Assembly: GCF_002355955.1 (NCBI RefSeq)
Contig: NZ_AP017368.1
Coordinates: 671,001-735,000, forward strand
DNA: 64,000 nt
Direction: 5' to 3'
Origin: Candidatus Desulfovibrio trichonymphae
Lineage (GTDB): Bacteria; Desulfobacterota; Desulfovibrionia; Desulfovibrionales; Desulfovibrionaceae
The position numbers were made by a program, and so were the translations under genes. Shown piece by piece: positions 19,981-29,244 of this stretch (position 1 is the first letter of the stretch; the number at the start of each line of letters is the position of its first letter). Below the pieces are notes generated by a model. The model was not told where the DNA came from. It did no database searches and saw nothing but the letters and a program-made list of their open reading frames with translations.

Positions 19981-20082
19981 TTATTGCCGCACGTCTCCCT
20001 TGCAGATATTCACACGCCGCCAAGCAGAAAAAGCAACATATGTCGTCAACGGGGGAAGAAACATACTGTCATCTACTACCAT
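19981..20082 (-). CDS. trpL: Candidate trp leader peptide, 33 aa
   Basis: A 33-codon ORF upstream of the trp attenuator contains a single tryptophan at codon 21, followed by two arginines (SAWRR). The sequence starts MVVDDSMFLPPL and ends KGDVRQ. Its last codons cover the segment GGGAGACG that can pair with the terminator's 5' arm. A ribosome waiting at the Trp codon would leave that segment free and favour antitermination, while one reaching the stop codon would cover it and allow termination. The Shine-Dalgarno sequence is weak and only one Trp codon is present, so the ORF is a candidate rather than a certainty. An internal ATG at codon 7 is an alternative start. Confidence 0.5.
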   Translation of the reverse strand: MVVDDSMFLPPLTTYVAFSAWRRVNICKGDVRQ

Positions 20083-20195
20083 TTTAATCAGTAGCCAAGT
20101 CTTAAAACATTTTGCTGTTGAGAATATCCACCTGCTTTCAAATCACCCAATGTGTCAGCCGCAATAACTGACTTCAAAAGCAAAATATTTTTAAA

Positions 20196-20224
20196 AGGAT
20201 ACACTGAAGCGCCGCCATTGTCAA
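20196..20224 (-). promoter_or_regulatory. Candidate trp operon promoter
   Basis: TTGACA (20224-20219) and TATCCT (20201-20196) on the minus strand are exactly 17 nt apart. The start point would be about 107 nt upstream of the leader ORF and about 300 nt upstream of trpE. The -35 is a perfect consensus. Confidence 0.65.
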
Positions 20225-20263
20225 GACCATCGCACTTTCACATTTAAAATATGCAAATACTCC

Positions 20264-20281
20264 GGCGGCGGAACCGCCGCC
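20264..20281. repeat. Short GC-rich inverted repeat downstream of xth
   Basis: GGCGGCGG and CCGCCGCC face each other with almost no loop, about 100 nt past the xth stop and just upstream of the trp promoter. There is no T-run on either side, so it is at best a weak or Rho-assisted terminator. It lies within the 480-base gap between xth and trpE, which otherwise holds the trp promoter and leader. Confidence 0.4.
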
Positions 20282-20377
20282 CGCTCCAGGGGCGCAGGCA
20301 AAACCGTGTTTCGCCGTCAAGCACCGAAGGGAGCGTTCCAGAATGAATCAGCTCCAGGACAAAGTTTTTTGACAGGT

Positions 20378-21187
20378 CTATAATTCCAGTAACAGCCCTA
20401 CCGGGCAATGGTCTGAGCCATAAACGTCGGACTCAATCCATGCGTCGCGAATATTTTGTTTGAGTTCGTCAGAGACAAAAAAATAATCTATACGCCAGCC
20501 GATGTTTTTCTCACGCGCTTTCGTTTTATATGACCACCAGGAATAATGCCCGCCCGCATCGCCATGGACATGCCGAAAAGTGTCCAGATATCCCAGTGCG
20601 ATGAAACGATCCAAGAATGCGCGCTCCTGCGGCAGGAAGCCGGTATTTTTTATGTTCTGCCTGGGGCGCGCCAAGTCAACCGGCTCGTGCGCAATATTAA
20701 AATCTCCACAGACAACAATAGGTTTTGTTTGCCGACATTCTTCCAGATGCTTCAAGAATGTTTCAAAAAATGCCATCTTATAGGACAGCCGTCTGAAGCT
20801 CCCTGTCGGTCTGCCCTCTTCATCCAGTTCCTCTGCTCCTCCGTTAGGAAAGTAGCCGTTAAAAAAATGAAAATCAGGAAATTCCAAATGCAGGAGTCGC
20901 CCCTCACCCTGATATGCCTCATCAGGTAATTCCACCTGCACGTCAAGCGGCAGGTTTCTGCTGAAAACAGCGACACCGGAATAGCCTTTTTTAACATAAC
21001 TCGAAGCCCAATACGACTCCCAACCTGCAGGCCTGATCAAATCGTCTGCGAGCTGATTGGGGTTTGCCTTGGTTTCCTGCAACGCAACCAGCTGCGCGTC
21101 TGTCTCGGAAAACCAGCACCAGTCCGGTTTGGCGGATATTGCACGCAGGCCGTTAACATTCCAGGAAATAAATTTAATGCGCCGCAT
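20378..21187 (-). CDS. xth: Exodeoxyribonuclease III (AP endonuclease)
   Basis: ExoIII cleaves at abasic sites and removes 3'-blocking groups during base excision repair. The 269-residue protein shows the endonuclease/exonuclease/phosphatase fold motifs: FISWNVNGLRA, ALQETKA with the metal-binding Glu, VVCGDFNIAHEPVDL with the catalytic Asp/Asn, HYSWWSYK and the terminal YGSDHCPVGLLLEL. Length fits the ExoIII family (about 255-270). It follows the last lipoprotein gene by 47 nt on the same strand and may be co-transcribed with that cluster. Confidence 0.96.
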   Translation of the reverse strand: MRRIKFISWNVNGLRAISAKPDWCWFSETDAQLVALQETKANPNQLADDLIRPAGWESYWASSYVKKGYSGVAVFSRNLPLDVQVELPDEAYQGEGRLLHLEFPDFHFFNGYFPNGGAEELDEEGRPTGSFRRLSYKMAFFETFLKHLEECRQTKPIVVCGDFNIAHEPVDLARPRQNIKNTGFLPQERAFLDRFIALGYLDTFRHVHGDAGGHYSWWSYKTKAREKNIGWRIDYFFVSDELKQNIRDAWIESDVYGSDHCPVGLLLEL

Positions 21188-21234
21188 ATGCCGCTCTCCG
21201 AGAGCGATAAATCAAAAAAATTTCACCATGAAAA

Positions 21235-21654
21235 TCACCCGTCCAAATGGGCATCCAAGAAGACCGATTTTGAAAGCGCATCGAAAAATTGCTGGTATAT
21301 AATTGGGTCATCTATCACCTGGACGTTGTACTGGGCGTTTGCCCTCACCATCATCCTGTTGCCGCCTCTGGGGAAAATGTTAACTGTCATCCGCAGATTG
21401 TACCCTGAAAGTTTTGTTGCGCTGAGTGAGCCCAGTTCAAAGGATGCTTTGTCTATGACAAATCCCAAATCCTGAAGAGTTGCCATAGCGCTGTCCATCA
21501 TTTTCTTCTTGTCCGTTGTTTCAAAATACCGTGTCTGCATTTGACGGATTTTAAGTTGGGATTCACCGCCTGTATCCATCACGCCCTGGCGCGCTGAAGC
21601 GACACAGCCGGTCACAAAAACAGCAAACAAAAAAAGTGGAAAAAATTTCTTCAT
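21235..21654 (-). CDS. Putative lipoprotein, paralogue of its upstream neighbour
   Basis: This 139-residue protein has a lipoprotein signal peptide: MKKFFPLFLFAVFVTG followed by the lipobox cysteine at residue 17. The mature part carries RQMQTRYFETT, LQDLGF and IIYQQFFDALSKSVFLDAH. The same blocks occur in order in the neighbouring 182-residue lipoprotein, so the two are tandem paralogues. No enzymatic motif is visible. It overlaps the upstream gene by 4 nt (ATGA). It probably sits in the outer or inner membrane facing the periplasm. I do not recognise a named family. Confidence 0.8.
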   Translation of the reverse strand: MKKFFPLFLFAVFVTGCVASARQGVMDTGGESQLKIRQMQTRYFETTDKKKMMDSAMATLQDLGFVIDKASFELGSLSATKLSGYNLRMTVNIFPRGGNRMMVRANAQYNVQVIDDPIIYQQFFDALSKSVFLDAHLDG

Positions 21655-22199
21655 ATCTCGTGCGCCTCCAGAAAGACAGCCTGTGAAAGTTTGTCAAAAA
21701 AATCCTGATAAATAAGAGAATCTTTGATACCCTCTAATTTGGTCACTTGTCCGTGATCGTCAGAAATCATCCGTTGAAAAGTTATCCTTACAGCTGACCT
21801 TCCGTCCTTGCCTTTTTTACTGTCGCCTGGTTCAAGTTCCCGCATAACCAATGACGCCCTTATAACCTGATCTTTATCAACAGGTGTGGCGACACCGGTG
21901 AGAATGGCCAGAAAAATTGCCCCGGTTACTTGCCCTGCATTCACGGCGGAACGCGACTTCGAACCAACCAACAAACCAAGTTTATATTCGGCTTCGTCCA
22001 GATTAAATCCTAAGTCCTGATAAACTGCCGAGGCTGCTGACAGCATTGTTTCAAAATTTGTCGTTTCAAAACTACGGGTTTGCATTTGTCGGTCGGCAAG
22101 AGCTGTTGGGCTCAATGTCAGAGCATCCTTCGGAACCTTGGTGGCGCAAGAGGCAAGCATCAGCAAGGCACAGAGGAAGAGAAGATAAGTTTTTTTCAT
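21651..22199 (-). CDS. Putative lipoprotein, larger paralogue
   Basis: This 182-residue protein has the signal peptide MKKTYLLFLCALLMLAS ending at lipobox Cys18. The mature part shares RQMQTRSFETT, YQDLGFNLDEAEYKLG and LIYQDFFDKLSQAVFLEAH with the downstream 139-residue lipoprotein. It has an extra central segment (about residues 88-145) that includes a hydrophobic stretch, AIFLAILTGVATP, which could be a membrane or packing helix. It lies 9 nt after the BamE-like lipoprotein gene and overlaps the smaller paralogue by 4 nt. The shared spacing suggests a duplicated gene whose products work together. Function unknown. Confidence 0.8.
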   Translation of the reverse strand: MKKTYLLFLCALLMLASCATKVPKDALTLSPTALADRQMQTRSFETTNFETMLSAASAVYQDLGFNLDEAEYKLGLLVGSKSRSAVNAGQVTGAIFLAILTGVATPVDKDQVIRASLVMRELEPGDSKKGKDGRSAVRITFQRMISDDHGQVTKLEGIKDSLIYQDFFDKLSQAVFLEAHEI

Positions 22200-22208
22200 G
22201 GACTTCCC

Positions 22209-22658
22209 CTAGAAGCTGGACTGACGGTATGAAAAATCGCGCACTAGACCGGCATTATCGAACTTGATAATAATGGTCAGAGTCCGCTGACTTGTTGAGG
22301 CAGCACCGGATTGGGTTGAACCGCCAAGAACAAGACCAAGAATGCTTCCGCCATTGCCGCTCACACCGGCGCCGGCAGCACCGGCGCCGGCACCCATATT
22401 TGATGAAGAATAGACACGTTCAGTAGCTATTTTATCATACACCCAAGTCTCCCTGCGTTGTCCATCGGTCGTAACCATATTTGGAGAACCAAGGGTCGCC
22501 ACTACAGCTGCGCCAGACATGCCGACACGGATTTCCCGCTGGACTGTCCCAACTGAAATTCTGTCTTTGGTATCGTCGCGAACAGCGTCACGGTGTTGCG
22601 ATGCTGTGCATGCAGCAAGAAGTAATATGGCGAAAATCAAAACAAAAAAATTTCTCAT
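22209..22658 (-). CDS. Putative SmpA/OmlA (BamE)-like lipoprotein
   Basis: From the ATG at 22658 the 149-residue protein begins MRNFFVLIFAILLLAAC, a clear lipoprotein signal. The mature part has VQREIRVGMSGAAVVATLGSPNMVTTD followed by ETWVYDK, the pattern of the small SmpA/OmlA fold found in BamE and many other envelope lipoproteins. A Gly/Ala/Ser-rich low-complexity stretch (about residues 88-120) interrupts it before a C-terminal strand region (RTLTIIIKFDNAGLVRDFSY). The longer start at 22685 adds residues ahead of the signal peptide, and the chosen ATG has a GGAGAG site 6 nt upstream. It is first in a three-lipoprotein unit. It is probably not BamE itself. Confidence 0.75.
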   Translation of the reverse strand: MRNFFVLIFAILLLAACTASQHRDAVRDDTKDRISVGTVQREIRVGMSGAAVVATLGSPNMVTTDGQRRETWVYDKIATERVYSSSNMGAGAGAAGAGVSGNGGSILGLVLGGSTQSGAASTSQRTLTIIIKFDNAGLVRDFSYRQSSF

Positions 22659-22697
22659 TAAAATCTCTCCACCGTTGAACAACATGGAAATTTCTTA

Positions 22698-22726
22698 ACA
22701 TTAGCGAAAGATCAACCTGAAATCAA
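22698..22726 (-). promoter_or_regulatory. Candidate promoter for the lipoprotein cluster
   Basis: TTGATT (22726-22721), a 17-nt spacer and TAATGT (22703-22698) on the minus strand lie 40 nt upstream of the first lipoprotein ATG. The match is moderate. Confidence 0.35.
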
Positions 22727-22865
22727 GCCAATAACAACGTGAAAATTGTGACTTGTTCAACGTCCCCCTCACTTTGAACATTTACGAGATGATGCCGAAA
22801 TTCGGAGAACCTCCCTGCCGGCAAACTGGAAACCGTGTATCGTGTAGTTTCCGTTTTGGCAGAAT

Positions 22866-22886
22866 GACAGGTGTTAGTCACCTGTC
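22866..22886. repeat. Perfect 8-bp hairpin at the end of a broken gene
   Basis: GACAGGTG and CACCTGTC flank a 5-nt loop. The hairpin spans the stop codon of the decayed minus-strand gene. No T-run follows on either strand, so it may be a relic or inefficient terminator. Confidence 0.4.
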
Positions 22887-23091
22887 AGCAGCATCCCGTT
22901 CATATTGTGCAATAAGCCTTACCGGCTTGAAGTCCAGAATCGACGCGAGTTTGAACAGGGTAGCCATAGCGAAATTGTTTTCCGGTGATTACAGATTTCG
23001 CAATTCTTCCTCGGTATAGAGCACTGCCTGTTGCTCTGGACCGGCATATCCTCAAAATGCTCAATGATGGCATCAACAAGCGTTCAGACAT
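22878..23091 (-). pseudogene. Remnant of a small unknown gene, broken by frameshifts and a stop
   Basis: Three adjacent minus-strand segments read sensibly only if the frame is changed: LVDAIIEHFEDMP (about 23070-23030), then PEQQAVLYTEEELRNL followed by a stop, then SPENNFAMATLFKLASILDF and PVRLIAQYERDAADR, ending at 22878. Each piece has the look of real protein, with acidic helices and a regular pattern, whereas the overlapping open frame through the region does not. I infer a decayed gene of roughly 70 codons. The family is not recognised. The surrounding 22.74-23.19 kb otherwise shows only short meaningless ORFs and the pepA promoter at its right end. Confidence 0.6.
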
Positions 23092-23195
23092 ATTCCTCCA
23101 ACAAGTTTAACCCTTATTATACCGGAGATATATTCATATTTCCAGATATAATCTGGAAATTCATTCGATTGCCTGGGCAGGATGGTGGATCGCGC

Positions 23196-23224
23196 TTGTG
23201 CGCTCCGGCGACTATTGGTACAAT
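23196..23224 (+). promoter_or_regulatory. Candidate pepA promoter
   Basis: TTGTGC (23196-23201), a 17-nt spacer and TACAAT (23219-23224) would start transcription near 23231, 45 nt before the pepA ATG. It also argues against the longer pepA reading frame that opens at 23198. Confidence 0.6.
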
Positions 23225-23275
23225 CAACCGATATATCTGATTGCACGGAGTACAAGAAGTATGATGAGGAGAAGC

Positions 23276-24775
23276 ATGGAGATACGTTTCCAAAATTTTG
23301 GCACGGAGCAGTGGAAGGCCGATATCCTGCTGGCCCCCCTTTGCGGGGGTGAGAATATACTTGAGCAATGTCCAGAGCTGGACGTTGCCGCGCCTTGGCT
23401 TGCCGTAACGCCGGGCATGCGCGACGTCACCGGCGGGCGGGAAGAGATTGCCCTGCTGCACGGCCATCCTGAGCTGCCCATTCCGCGTGTGCTAACTGTC
23501 GGCCTCGGTCCGCGCGAAAAACTGGACATGAATGTTTTTCGCAAAGCCGTAGCCGGCGCCGCGCGGCACTGCCGCAAGCTGGGTTTTACCTCTCTGCTGC
23601 TTCCTGAACCGGCGCTTGCGCGCCTGCCCGGCGGCCGTGAGCGTCTTGTGGAAGAGAGCGTGTGTGCGGCAAAGCTGGCCCTGTATCGTTATACGGCCAT
23701 GAGAAAGCCGACGGCCGACGCCAGACACGATCCGCAGTGGTTGGCGCTGGGTTTTGACGGCAAATCCGAACAGGATTTTTTGCACGCCGCGGCGCGGCGC
23801 GGTGAAACCGCGGCCGACGCGGTGATACTTGCCCGCGATCTGGCGAACACGCCCGGCAATCTGCTTTCGCCTGCGGCGCTGGCCGCCAGAGCTGAAGAAC
23901 TTGCCCGCGAATACGGCTTCACCTGCACTGTGCTGGACGAAACCCTGCTCGCCGGGAAGGGCCTTGGCGCCTTGCTGGCCGTGGGGCAGGGTTCGGCCGA
24001 ACCGCCGCGTCTTGTCATCGTGGAACACGCGCCCTTGGGGCACGAGCAGGAAAAGCCGCTGATTTTGATCGGCAAGGGCGTCACTTTTGATTCCGGCGGC
24101 CTGTGCATCAAACCCGCTGCCCGCATGCACGAGATGAAATGCGACATGACGGGCGCGGCCGCGGTGCTTGCCGTTGTGGCCGCGCTGGCGCGCGAAGGCG
24201 TGCCGCGCAGGGTGCTGGCCCTTATGCCCTGTGCGGAAAACATGCCCGGCGGCGGAGCGATGCGGCCGGGCGATGTAGCGCGCGCGGCAAACGGCGACAC
24301 GGTAGAGATTGTCAATACCGACGCGGAAGGCCGCCTCGCGCTGTGCGACGCGCTCGCTTACGCCCAGCAGGAGTGGACGCCTGCGGCGATCATAGACATC
24401 GCCACCCTCACCGGCGCGTGCGCCGTGGCGTTGGGCACGGGTATGGCCGGTCTTTTCTGCGACGATGCAACATTGGCCGAGCGCATACAGGCCTGCGGGG
24501 GAGTGTGCGGCGAACATTTCTGGCCCCTGCCGCTCTGGAAACCCTATGAGGAATACCTCAAAAGCGAAGTAGCGGATATCAGCCACACAGGCCCAAAGGA
24601 AGGCGGGGCTATAACCGCCGCGCTTTTTTTGCGTCATTTCGTATCTGACGGCGTGCGGTGGGCGCATCTGGACATTGCCGGCGCGGACTGGGCGGACAGG
24701 GAAACGCCGCTCTGCGCCAAAGGCTCATCGGGCTTTGGCGTGCGCACCCTGCTGGAACTGGCAAGATCAGTATAA
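23276..24775 (+). CDS. pepA: Leucyl aminopeptidase (M17 family)
   Basis: PepA is a cytosolic dinuclear-metal aminopeptidase that releases N-terminal residues; in some bacteria it also binds DNA. The 499-residue protein fits the family (about 480-503). Metal and active-site motifs are intact: LIGKGVTFDSGGLCIKP with the catalytic lysine and Asp, CDMTGAAAV, and NTDAEGRLALCDALAYAQ, the M17 signature. The start at 23276 has a GAGGAGAAGC ribosome site; the open frame to 23198 would overlap the promoter. The gene is visibly GC-rich. CobA-HemD follows after 60 nt. Confidence 0.96.
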   Translation: MEIRFQNFGTEQWKADILLAPLCGGENILEQCPELDVAAPWLAVTPGMRDVTGGREEIALLHGHPELPIPRVLTVGLGPREKLDMNVFRKAVAGAARHCRKLGFTSLLLPEPALARLPGGRERLVEESVCAAKLALYRYTAMRKPTADARHDPQWLALGFDGKSEQDFLHAAARRGETAADAVILARDLANTPGNLLSPAALAARAEELAREYGFTCTVLDETLLAGKGLGALLAVGQGSAEPPRLVIVEHAPLGHEQEKPLILIGKGVTFDSGGLCIKPAARMHEMKCDMTGAAAVLAVVAALAREGVPRRVLALMPCAENMPGGGAMRPGDVARAANGDTVEIVNTDAEGRLALCDALAYAQQEWTPAAIIDIATLTGACAVALGTGMAGLFCDDATLAERIQACGGVCGEHFWPLPLWKPYEEYLKSEVADISHTGPKEGGAITAALFLRHFVSDGVRWAHLDIAGADWADRETPLCAKGSSGFGVRTLLELARSV

Positions 24776-24835
24776 GAAAGCAAGTTGAATCAGCGGCCGT
24801 CCGTTATGAACGGCGTGTTTTTTGGAGGAAACATT

Positions 24836-26356
24836 GTGAAAGTGTATCTTGTGGGCGCGGGGCCTGGGGATCCCGGCCTTCTGACCCTCAAGGGGCGGGA
24901 CGCGCTGGCCTGTGCGGACGTGGTGGTGTACGACGAGCTGGCCTGTGACGGCCTGTTGTCATATGCCAAACCCGGCGCGGAGCTTGTGTATGTTGGCAAG
25001 GTGGCCGGAGACCATGCCCTGCCGCAGCACAAAATCAACGCCCTGCTGGTTGAAAAGGCCAAAAAGGGAAAGGTGGTCACGCGCCTGAAAGGCGGCGACC
25101 CCTATGTTTTCGGGCGAGGCGGCGAAGAAGCCGAAGTGCTGGCAAAAGCCGGCGTGCCCTTTGAGGAAGTGCCGGGCATAAGCAGCGCCATAGCGGCGCC
25201 GGCGTATGCGGGCATTCCCGTGACGCACCGCGATTTCGCCTCTTCCGTGACCATTGTCACCGGCCATGAAAATCCGGACAAGGGCTCGGCCGCGCACAAC
25301 TGGTCCGCCATTGCCGCAAGCGCCTCCACACTGGTCTTTGTGATGGGCGTGAAAAATCTGCCGCATATCGTGAAGAATCTGCTTGCCGTCGGCATGGATC
25401 CACAAATCCCAGCAGCTGTCGTGTACAGGGGCACAACTCCCCGGCAGAGAAGCCTTGCCTGTCCGCTGGCGGATTTGCCGGGCGCCGTGCGGAAGGCGGG
25501 TTTTACAAATCCTTCGGTGATTGTGGTGGGCAGGGTGGCTGAACTGCGCGGGAGGCTCAACTGGTTTGAGCACAAACCGTTGTTCGGCAGAAGTATGGTG
25601 GTGACGCGCGCCTGCGAACAGGCGAGCGGGCTTGCCGATGCGCTGGGCAGCCTGGGTGCGGAAGTCATACAGTTTCCTACTATTGCAATACGTCCCACGC
25701 CAGACTTCACGGAGATGGACGCGGCAGTGGCCCGGCTGTCCGAGTACGGCTGGGTGATTTTTACTTCAATGAACGGCGTGCGGCATTTTTTTATGCGGCT
25801 TGCCGCTGCAGGTAAAGACAGCCGTGCCCTGGCGGGCTGCAAGGTGGCGGCCATAGGCCCCGCAACGGCCATTGCCCTAGCGGGTTGCGGCATAACGGCT
25901 GATTTTGTGCCAAAACACTATGTGGCTGAAGGTGTGCTGAAGGGTCTGCATACTGCAACGAGCGGTTCGCTTGCCGGCGTGCGTATTCTGCTGCCGTGCG
26001 CGGCAAAATCCCGTGACGTGCTGCCCAAAGAACTCGCCAAAGCGGGCGCGCTGGTTGACATGGCAAAAGCCTATATAACCCTGCCCGCAGCAAGCCGCAA
26101 AGACGAGATGCTAGCACGCATTAAGATAGGCGCGCTTGACTGTGTGACCTTTGCTTCTTCCTCCACGGTGGAGAATTTTCTGGCCCTGATTCCGGCGGAG
26201 CTTTTGAAAAAACATCCGGAAATCCGTCTTGCCGCCATAGGGCCTGTGACGAAAAAAACACTGCAGAAGCATGGGCTTGATTGCCATATCTCGCCCGCGG
26301 AGTACACCATTCCGGCACTGGTTGAGGCGGTGAAGCAATATTATTCGGCGCTGTAA
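24836..26356 (+). CDS. cobA-hemD: Uroporphyrinogen-III C-methyltransferase / uroporphyrinogen-III synthase fusion
   Basis: The N-terminal half (about 1-245) is a SUMT methyltransferase that makes precorrin-2 for siroheme and cobalamin. It has VYLVGAGPGDPGLLTLKG, VTRLKGGDPYVFGRGGEE and VPGISSAIAAPAYAGIPVTHR. The C-terminal half (about 250-506) is a HemD uroporphyrinogen-III synthase, with VVTRACEQASGLADAL, WVIFTSMNGVRHFF and a terminal TFASSSTVENFLAL. A GTG at 24836 follows a perfect GGAGG and begins exactly at the conserved VKVYLVG; the ATG at 24785 adds an unrelated leader. Such fusions are typical of Desulfovibrio-type bacteria, which need siroheme for dissimilatory sulfite reductase. Confidence 0.95.
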   Translation: MKVYLVGAGPGDPGLLTLKGRDALACADVVVYDELACDGLLSYAKPGAELVYVGKVAGDHALPQHKINALLVEKAKKGKVVTRLKGGDPYVFGRGGEEAEVLAKAGVPFEEVPGISSAIAAPAYAGIPVTHRDFASSVTIVTGHENPDKGSAAHNWSAIAASASTLVFVMGVKNLPHIVKNLLAVGMDPQIPAAVVYRGTTPRQRSLACPLADLPGAVRKAGFTNPSVIVVGRVAELRGRLNWFEHKPLFGRSMVVTRACEQASGLADALGSLGAEVIQFPTIAIRPTPDFTEMDAAVARLSEYGWVIFTSMNGVRHFFMRLAAAGKDSRALAGCKVAAIGPATAIALAGCGITADFVPKHYVAEGVLKGLHTATSGSLAGVRILLPCAAKSRDVLPKELAKAGALVDMAKAYITLPAASRKDEMLARIKIGALDCVTFASSSTVENFLALIPAELLKKHPEIRLAAIGPVTKKTLQKHGLDCHISPAEYTIPALVEAVKQYYSAL

Positions 26357-26449
26357 GCTGAATCCGCGCCAAGTTGCGGTCACAGGATAATTTTTAATAT
26401 TTTTTTGTACAGATTCAGGCTGCAACGCCGCAATGAGCCAAAGGACATT

Positions 26450-27124
26450 ATGCCCCTGAATATCGCCATACTCGCCTCCGGCAACGGCTCCAACGCCCAA
26501 GCCATGATGGACAAAGCCGCCGCAGGAACGCTTGACGTGAACATACGCCTTGTCGTAAGCAACAGACAGGGTGCCGGCGTGCTTGATCGCGCCCGCAAGG
26601 TCGGTTTGCCGCACCTTGTGCTTGACCACACAGCCTGGTCGGACCGCGCGGCCTATGACGGCGCGCTTGCCGAAGTTCTGCGGAAAAGCGGAGCGGAGGT
26701 CATCGCGCTCGCGGGATATATGCGCCTTTTGTCGCCCTGTTTCCTCAAAGCCTTTGAGGGACGCGTCATCAACATTCATCCAGCGCTGTTGCCGAGTTTT
26801 GCCGGACTGCACGGCGGCGCTGACGCTCTGGCGTACGGGGTGTCCATTTCCGGTTGTACCGTGCACTTTGTGGAAGAACAGATGGACAGCGGCCCTGTTA
26901 TCATTCAAGCTGCGGTGCCGGTGAACGCGGGAGAAGATATTGAGTGCCTGATGGAGCGCCTGCACGCCATGGAACACCGCATTTACCCACAAGCCCTGCA
27001 ATGGCTGGCGCAGGGGCGCATTACGCGAGCTGGCAGGCAGGTCTTTCTTGCGCCGGGCAACGAGCGGCGCGTCAGATCCGACGGAGACTGGTTCGTCTGG
27101 CCGCCCTTGGAAGAAAATTTTTGA
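26450..27124 (+). CDS. purN: Phosphoribosylglycinamide formyltransferase
   Basis: PurN transfers a formyl group from 10-formyltetrahydrofolate to GAR in purine synthesis. The 224-residue protein has the N-terminal IAILASGNGSNAQAM, the catalytic INIHPALLPSF with the Asn/His pair, and the later VDFVEE-type region (VHFVEEQMDSGPVI) with the catalytic Asp. One difference is HPALLPSFAG, where most homologues have HPSLLPSFKG. The start at 26450 follows an AAAGGA site; 26405 is an unlikely upstream alternative. The C-terminal 25 residues, rich in Arg and Trp, extend slightly past the usual end. About 90 nt separate it from cobA-hemD. Confidence 0.94.
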   Translation: MPLNIAILASGNGSNAQAMMDKAAAGTLDVNIRLVVSNRQGAGVLDRARKVGLPHLVLDHTAWSDRAAYDGALAEVLRKSGAEVIALAGYMRLLSPCFLKAFEGRVINIHPALLPSFAGLHGGADALAYGVSISGCTVHFVEEQMDSGPVIIQAAVPVNAGEDIECLMERLHAMEHRIYPQALQWLAQGRITRAGRQVFLAPGNERRVRSDGDWFVWPPLEENF

Positions 27125-27223
27125 CGGCGCGTCAGAAAAAGAATTGTTCCCGCATGAGGAAGCGGCAGGTTGACTCGACGGCAACGATTATGAAGGTCTG
27201 TCTCCGGCCCCCCGCTGTTTTAT

Positions 27224-28603
<1,380 letters not shown>

Positions 28604-28925
28604 TATACCGGTACGGCTCCTTTTCCATTTCCATTCTCACACAACGGGCGGACAAAAGGCAGCGCTGGCGGCCCCACTGCCAAGGCGGCCTGCTCGTCTG
28701 CACAAGTTCCACAAGGCCTTTTTTTCACAACGGCCTGATGTTCCTGAACATACCACCGAAGCCACAACGAACAGGAACAGCGGGGGGGAAAGACAGGCCG
28801 GAGGCATGGCGCTCCCCCACGTTTGTAAATAATGCCCGCGTACGGCACGCTTGTCAAAAGCGCGGGCGGTCAACCCCAAGGCAGACACATCTAAAAAGTC
28901 TATAGGAGGTCTGGCGTCTGCGGCG
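28604..28925. other. Intergenic stretch between the regulator and the zinc-ribbon gene
   Basis: About 320 bases without a credible gene. Short ORFs on both strands overlap each other and have no recognisable content. The minus strand here must hold the promoter for the NtrC-type regulator, but I see no convincing -24/-12 or -35/-10 pair. No histidine kinase fragment is present. Confidence 0.45.
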
Positions 28926-29168
28926 TCACAAAAAATCCGGCGAAGAAGCCGCCTTGCCGCCCGCCAGCATGGTGCGCAGATACTGCAGTCCGTGTTCGTC
29001 CACAGGGATAATGGGAAAGGCCAGTGAGCAAGCGTCACACGCGGCCATTTTGGGTTCCGTGGGGTTGATCAGCGGCACGTGTTTGCCGCAGTGCGGACAC
29101 CGGTAAAAAAAGATGATTTCCATGCCGTCCGGAGGCACAGGAGTAAGCGGTCTGAGTTTTCCAGACAT
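28926..29168 (-). CDS. Small zinc-ribbon protein, 80 aa
   Basis: This 80-residue protein carries two CxxC knuckles, CPHC (about residues 24-27) and CDAC (about 44-47), which would bind one zinc ion in a rubredoxin-like or zinc-ribbon fold. It starts MSGKLRPLTPVPPDG, preceded by TTGAGGCAAAT. The short C-terminal tail (GLQYLRTMLAGGKAASS) is probably flexible. It lies 76 nt downstream of the gpmI stop on the same strand and could belong to the rsfS-gpmI unit. The exact family is not recognised; roles in RNA or protein binding are common for such small ribbons, but none can be assigned. Confidence 0.7.
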   Translation of the reverse strand: MSGKLRPLTPVPPDGMEIIFFYRCPHCGKHVPLINPTEPKMAACDACSLAFPIIPVDEHGLQYLRTMLAGGKAASSPDFL

Positions 29169-29244
29169 ATTTGCCTCAATCTGTCATGATGTGATAACGG
29201 GTTTCCATAATCCACCCGATGGCGGACATGCAGCGGTTCGCCGT

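Noticed and set aside
23492..24667. Long minus-strand ORF of 391 codons
   Set aside because: It is antisense to pepA, and its composition (very Arg/His/Ala-rich) is typical of a shadow frame in GC-rich DNA.
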